Source: DTU089 sp964421815 (GTDB taxonomy: Bacteria; Bacillota; Clostridia; Oscillospirales; Acutalibacteraceae). From it: 64,000 nucleotides of DNA. Position numbers and translations under genes: made by a program. The stretch's first letter is position 1. Each line of letters begins with the position of its first letter. The DNA lies in the NCBI GenBank assembly GCA_964421815.1, contig CAYQYT010000001.1, forward strand, positions 1-64,000, written 5' to 3'. The notes beneath the pieces are model-generated. The model searched no databases. It was not told the DNA's origin and was given only the letters and a program-made list of their open reading frames with translations. Positions 60,865 through 64,000 of this stretch are shown piece by piece.

Positions 60865-62721
60865 TTGGCAGAAAAACAGAAGAAACTTAACTATAAGAAA
60901 ACTATTCTTACAGGTTTCGGATTTCTTGCAACATCAATCGCTTGGGCAATTTATGACCCATATATCACAAAAATACTTAACAGAATTCTTTCCGAAAGTG
61001 ACTTTATCACAAATTTAAGTAATTCTTTGGCAACCGCAATCCCCTGGATTGGCAAATTTGCAGAGGCACAGGGCGAGAGCACCGTTGCTCTCGGCGGAGG
61101 ATTTACACTTGTTCCCCTGTTTATCGGTATCATTATGACTTTCGATAACATTTTCGGTGTTATCTTCCAACCCACATTCGGTAAACTTTCCGACAACTGC
61201 CACTCAAAATTGGGTAAACGCCGTCCCTTTATTGTGACCTGCGCTCCCATTTCCGCAGTTCTCTTTACCCTTATTCCCATAGTAGCGCTCAATGTGGAGG
61301 GTGCCGCAAGACTTCCCCTCACAATGCTTATGATTATTTTGTTCGTTTTCTCAATGTCCCTGTGGCGCGCACCCGTTGTTGCGTTGATGCCCGACCTTAC
61401 ACCTCCCGAACTTCGTTCCGAAGGTAATGCGGTTATTAACCTTATGGGCGGCGTAGGTTCCGCGGTGGGTATGGTTGCAGGTACTTTGGGTATCGCACTC
61501 TGTTCGCTTTTTGCCGGTTACAGCAGTGCGGAAATCAAAGCGGATGAAACCCTTTCTTTCCCCTATGTTTTCTTAATCGGTTCCCTTGTTATGATAATCG
61601 GTATGCTTGTTCTCCTTTTCTTTGTTAAGGAGGAAGACACAAGTATAAAACTCAAGGGCGAAATGAATCAGTATTCCGATGAAAAAGCAAGAAAGAAAGC
61701 CGCAAAGGCGGAAGCCAAGGCACAGAAAGCCGCACTTAAAGCAATTAAACTTTCAAAGGCGGAAAGAAAGAGCCTTATCTTTATGTTGGCTACTCTTTTC
61801 TTCCTTTTCTGTGCAACAAATGCCATTACCACATTCTTCTCACTCTTTGCACAGGAAATTCTTCACATGATTACTTCCGAAGCAACTGTTATTATGCTTA
61901 TTTTTGCGGTTTGCTCCGGTTTGGGTGCCATTCCCGCAGGTAAAATGGGTAAGAAATTCGGCAGAAAGAAAACTATTATGTCAGGTCTTGCAGTTTTCCT
62001 TACAGCGTTTATCGTGTTCTTCGGTGTGTTCGTTGGTATGCTGGGAAGCAAAAATCTTACAATTTCAAACTATGTTACCGTAAACAATGCGTATATCGCA
62101 GTTGACGATAACATAAATTCCTATAACGCAATGGTAAGCGACAAGGCAAAGGCTGAGGGCAGAGCATTAGCGGACAGCGATATTCTCAGTATCGAAGGCT
62201 ATTTCCTGTATAAAGACAAGGGCACGGATATTAACGGACATTATGCAGAATTTGACAAGTACCTTGTTGAAAATGCAGGTGAGGGTATTTATGATGCCGT
62301 TATCTCCGTTGCAAAAGAAGTTCTTGTTAACGGGGAGGAAGTTGATTTTGCCGGGGCATTGGCGACGGTGGTTGATACTGTTGACGATATTACCGGAATT
62401 CTTCGTATTCTCATTTATCCCGTTCTTGTTCTCGGCGGCTTTGCAAATATGTTCATTACCGTTAATACACTTCCCCTTGTTCTTGAAATCGGCGGTGTTG
62501 AAAAAGTCGGCACATTCACAGGCTATTATTACACCGCAACATTCTCCGCACAGATTGCATCCCCCATTGTTTACGGTTTCATAAGAATGTTTGCCGGAAC
62601 CTATATGTCCCTGTTCTATTACAGTCCCATTATGTTCGCTCTTGCAATCATCCTTATTGCATTCGTTAAACACGGAGAGGCAGTACCGGAAGATGTAATT
62701 AAACAAGCCGAACAAGACTAA
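60865..62721 (+). CDS. SLC45/GPH-like MFS transporter with a large internal insertion
   Basis: 618 residues from a TTG start behind GGAGGAG. Twelve membrane segments; signatures DNIFGVIFQPTFGKLSDNCH and KLGKRRPFIVTCAP fit the SLC45/sucrose-type MFS branch. Between helices 8 and 10 there is an unusual 100-residue soluble insertion (about 410-510, YAEFDKYLVENAGEGIYDAV). A Lys/Ala-rich loop (about 275-305) precedes it. Likely a sugar or glycoside carrier. Confidence 0.82.
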   Translation: MAEKQKKLNYKKTILTGFGFLATSIAWAIYDPYITKILNRILSESDFITNLSNSLATAIPWIGKFAEAQGESTVALGGGFTLVPLFIGIIMTFDNIFGVIFQPTFGKLSDNCHSKLGKRRPFIVTCAPISAVLFTLIPIVALNVEGAARLPLTMLMIILFVFSMSLWRAPVVALMPDLTPPELRSEGNAVINLMGGVGSAVGMVAGTLGIALCSLFAGYSSAEIKADETLSFPYVFLIGSLVMIIGMLVLLFFVKEEDTSIKLKGEMNQYSDEKARKKAAKAEAKAQKAALKAIKLSKAERKSLIFMLATLFFLFCATNAITTFFSLFAQEILHMITSEATVIMLIFAVCSGLGAIPAGKMGKKFGRKKTIMSGLAVFLTAFIVFFGVFVGMLGSKNLTISNYVTVNNAYIAVDDNINSYNAMVSDKAKAEGRALADSDILSIEGYFLYKDKGTDINGHYAEFDKYLVENAGEGIYDAVISVAKEVLVNGEEVDFAGALATVVDTVDDITGILRILIYPVLVLGGFANMFITVNTLPLVLEIGGVEKVGTFTGYYYTATFSAQIASPIVYGFIRMFAGTYMSLFYYSPIMFALAIILIAFVKHGEAVPEDVIKQAEQD

Positions 62722-62732
62722 AATTTGTCATA

Positions 62733-63237
62733 TTTTGCGCGGGAGCCGTTTTTTCCACCTCGCAGTATCCATATACAGCGTCGGTGAAAAATTCCGACTC
62801 CCGCATCAAAATCTGCCAAATTTTTAATAAAGGTTACGTATTTTGCATGAGAGCCGTTTTTTCCACCTCGCAGTATCCATATACAGCGTCGGTGAAAAAT
62901 TCCGACTCCCGCATCAAAATCTGCCAAATTTTTAATAAAGGTTACGTATTTTGCATGAGAGCCGTTTTTTCCACCTCGCAGTATCCATATACAGCGTCGG
63001 TGAAAAATTCCGACTCCCGCATCAAAATCTGCCAAATTTTTAATAAAGGTTACGTATTTTGCATGAGAGCCGTTTTTTCCACCTCGCAGTATCCATATAC
63101 AGCGTGGATGAAAATTCCGACTCCCGCATCAAAATCTGCCAAATTTTTAATAAAGGTTATGTATTTTGCATGAGAGCCGTTTTTCCACCCCGCAGTATCC
63201 ATATACAGCGTGGATGAAAAATCCGACTTCTGCCTCA
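62733..63237. repeat. Tandem array of five 108-base palindromic units
   Basis: Unit starts (GCATGAGAGCCG) are at 62737, 62845, 62953, 63061 and 63168, so the period is 108 (last one 107). Each unit holds a long hairpin: GCGGGAG...CACC arm and GGTGAAAAA...CTCCCGC arm, then a 43-base AT-rich linker with GCCAAATTTTTAATAAAGG. Because 108 is a multiple of three both strands are open and read repeated 36-residue stretches, but there is no ribosome-binding site, so I regard these as artefacts. Confidence 0.85.
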
Positions 63238-63263
63238 AAACCCAAACAACTAAAAAACAAAAA

Positions 63264-63300
63264 TTTTACCCTCTGCAAGTTTTATTTGCAGGGGGTAAAT
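63264..63300 (-). terminator. Terminator of lexA
   Basis: Minus strand TTTACCCCCTGCAA with its partner TTGCAGAGGGTAAA, then ATTTTTGTTTTTT. Confidence 0.75.
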
Positions 63301-63320
63301 GCTATTTCTTATCTTATTTC

Positions 63321-63911
63321 TTAATAATATCTCATAAGAGCGACAACTTTGCCGAGAATAACAACTTCGTTTGTGATAATAGGTTCAAATTCGTCGTTTT
63401 CCGGTTGCAGACGGAAATGTCCGTTTTCTTTGTAGAAACGTTTAACCGTGGCTTCGTCCTCGATCATGGCAACAACGATTTCACCGTTGGATGCGTATGG
63501 TGTTTTTTCCGCAATAACGATATCGCCGTTGAGAATACCCGCCCAAAGCATACTTTCGCCCCGAACTTTTAATGCAAAAAGGGGCTTATCCCGGGAAACC
63601 CGTCCCGTATAGGGGATGTAGCCCTCAATCTGCTCAACGGCAAGAATGGGCATACCTGCCGTAACGGTTCCCAAGAGGGGGACGTGGGTAACGTTTTCCG
63701 CCTGACCTAAAATTCTAATGGATCTTTTAAGCAGGGGGTCACGCATTATATAACCCGCTTTTTCCAAGGCGTCAAGATTTGCCTGAACGGAGGAAGTTGA
63801 TTTGAGTCCTACGGCGGCGCCGATCTCTCTTACTGATGGGGGTACACCATCCTGAGAACGCTCAACTAAAAATTCATATATTCTTTTCTGTGTTTCGTTA
63901 ATAGGTTCCAT
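63321..63911 (-). CDS. lexA: LexA SOS repressor
   Basis: 196 residues from the ATG at 63911, behind AAAGGTGA. N-terminal winged HTH (RIYEFLVERSQDGVPPSVRE, LKSTSSVQANLDALEKAGY), the Ala-Gly self-cleavage site in LGTVTAGMPIL (about 88-98), the catalytic Ser in VRGESMLWAGI and Lys in EDEATVKRFYKE. LexA represses DNA-damage genes until RecA* triggers its cleavage. A palindromic box upstream suggests autoregulation. Confidence 0.95.
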   Translation of the reverse strand: MEPINETQKRIYEFLVERSQDGVPPSVREIGAAVGLKSTSSVQANLDALEKAGYIMRDPLLKRSIRILGQAENVTHVPLLGTVTAGMPILAVEQIEGYIPYTGRVSRDKPLFALKVRGESMLWAGILNGDIVIAEKTPYASNGEIVVAMIEDEATVKRFYKENGHFRLQPENDEFEPIITNEVVILGKVVALMRYY

Positions 63912-63949
63912 AAAATCACCTTTTCGAACAAATTTTCTGTTTTTCTTAT

Positions 63950-63990
63950 ATAATAGCATATAATCTCCAAAAAAGCAAACATTTGTTTGC
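63950..63990 (-). promoter_or_regulatory. lexA promoter with LexA-box-like operator
   Basis: -35 TTGCTT (63978-63973), 17 bases, -10 TATTAT (63955-63950). The inverted repeat GCAAACA-TT-TGTTTGC (63975-63990) overlaps the -35 and resembles a variant of the Gram-positive LexA box GAACATATGTTC. Confidence 0.65.
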
Positions 63991-64000
63991 AAAAAATGAA

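Noticed and set aside
62718..63238. Repeat proteins on both strands made of 36-residue units
   Set aside because: Open frames arise because the 108-base repeat is a multiple of three; there is no ribosome-binding site and both strands are equally open.
1..64000. tRNA or rRNA genes
   Set aside because: I looked for cloverleaf patterns with GTTCGA-type T-loops and found none that fold properly; the GGTTCGA at 19123 belongs to the tail of a hairpin-tree element.

Overview
The window looks like a chromosomal segment of a low-GC, spore-forming anaerobe of class Clostridia (Bacillota), probably an Oscillospirales/Ruminococcaceae-type gut commensal. The evidence is the conserved order rimP-nusA-ylxR-ylxQ-infB-rbfA-nrnA-truB-ribF-rpe, a SpoIIQ-like M23 protein, LexA, an Agr system of clostridial type, frequent TTG starts with strong Shine-Dalgarno sites, and several plant-polysaccharide glycoside hydrolases. 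This is inference from gene content; no 16S rRNA is present.

Region 1 (1-14.3 kb) is AT-rich, mobile-element-like accessory DNA. It has a truncated conjugative-element ParB, two XRE-type regulators, and a complete minus-strand agr locus (agrA, agrC, agrB, agrD). The AgrD-like peptide carries Ser where the ring-forming Cys normally sits. A decayed second agrA copy follows. Divergent from it is a natural-product operon: papain-like BtrH-type protein, two ABC exporters, formyltransferase-fold protein, radical SAM/SPASM maturase and a subtilisin with a DUF1611-like domain. The subtilisin is cut off at its 3' end by a sigma-factor fragment, and no convincing precursor peptide is visible. A 26-bp box overlaps the -35 regions of agrA, of the agrA copy and of the natural-product operon promoter, suggesting quorum control of the operon.

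Region 2 (13.9-22.0 kb) resembles a defence/toxin island: a GC-richer structured non-coding stretch, a MazF-SIR2 chimera, a three-gene operon of unknown function, a SIR2-TPR protein, a PIN/NYN nuclease-like protein and small orphan proteins. From 17 kb onward the genes are separated by a striking repeat family. Each full element is a terminator hairpin followed by a tree of about seven mini-hairpins. Its architecture and inverted linkers are kept while the sequence changes. A reversed member lies at 28.0-28.2 kb.

Region 3 (22.0-32.3 kb) is catabolic: SGNH esterase, ribokinase-AraC fusion with a nucleoside hydrolase, metallophosphoesterase, and a GH127-GH78 operon for arabinose/rhamnose-containing glycans. 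It also holds remnants of an ISL3-like insertion sequence and small broken ORFs.

Region 4 (32.3-64 kb) is core chromosome: ksgA, spoIIQ-like, an FAD reductase, two secreted cysteine-peptidase-fold proteins (one with a promoter whose 17-bp spacer is an inverted-repeat operator next to a divergent XRE gene), the rimP-to-rpe translation/RNA operon, a MecA-like adaptor, maf, a GPH-family transporter, proB-proA-proC, a HAD phosphatase, a YgiQ-type radical SAM protein, GH43, a class II aldolase, an SLC45-like MFS carrier, a five-copy 108-bp palindromic tandem repeat, and lexA with a LexA-box-like operator.
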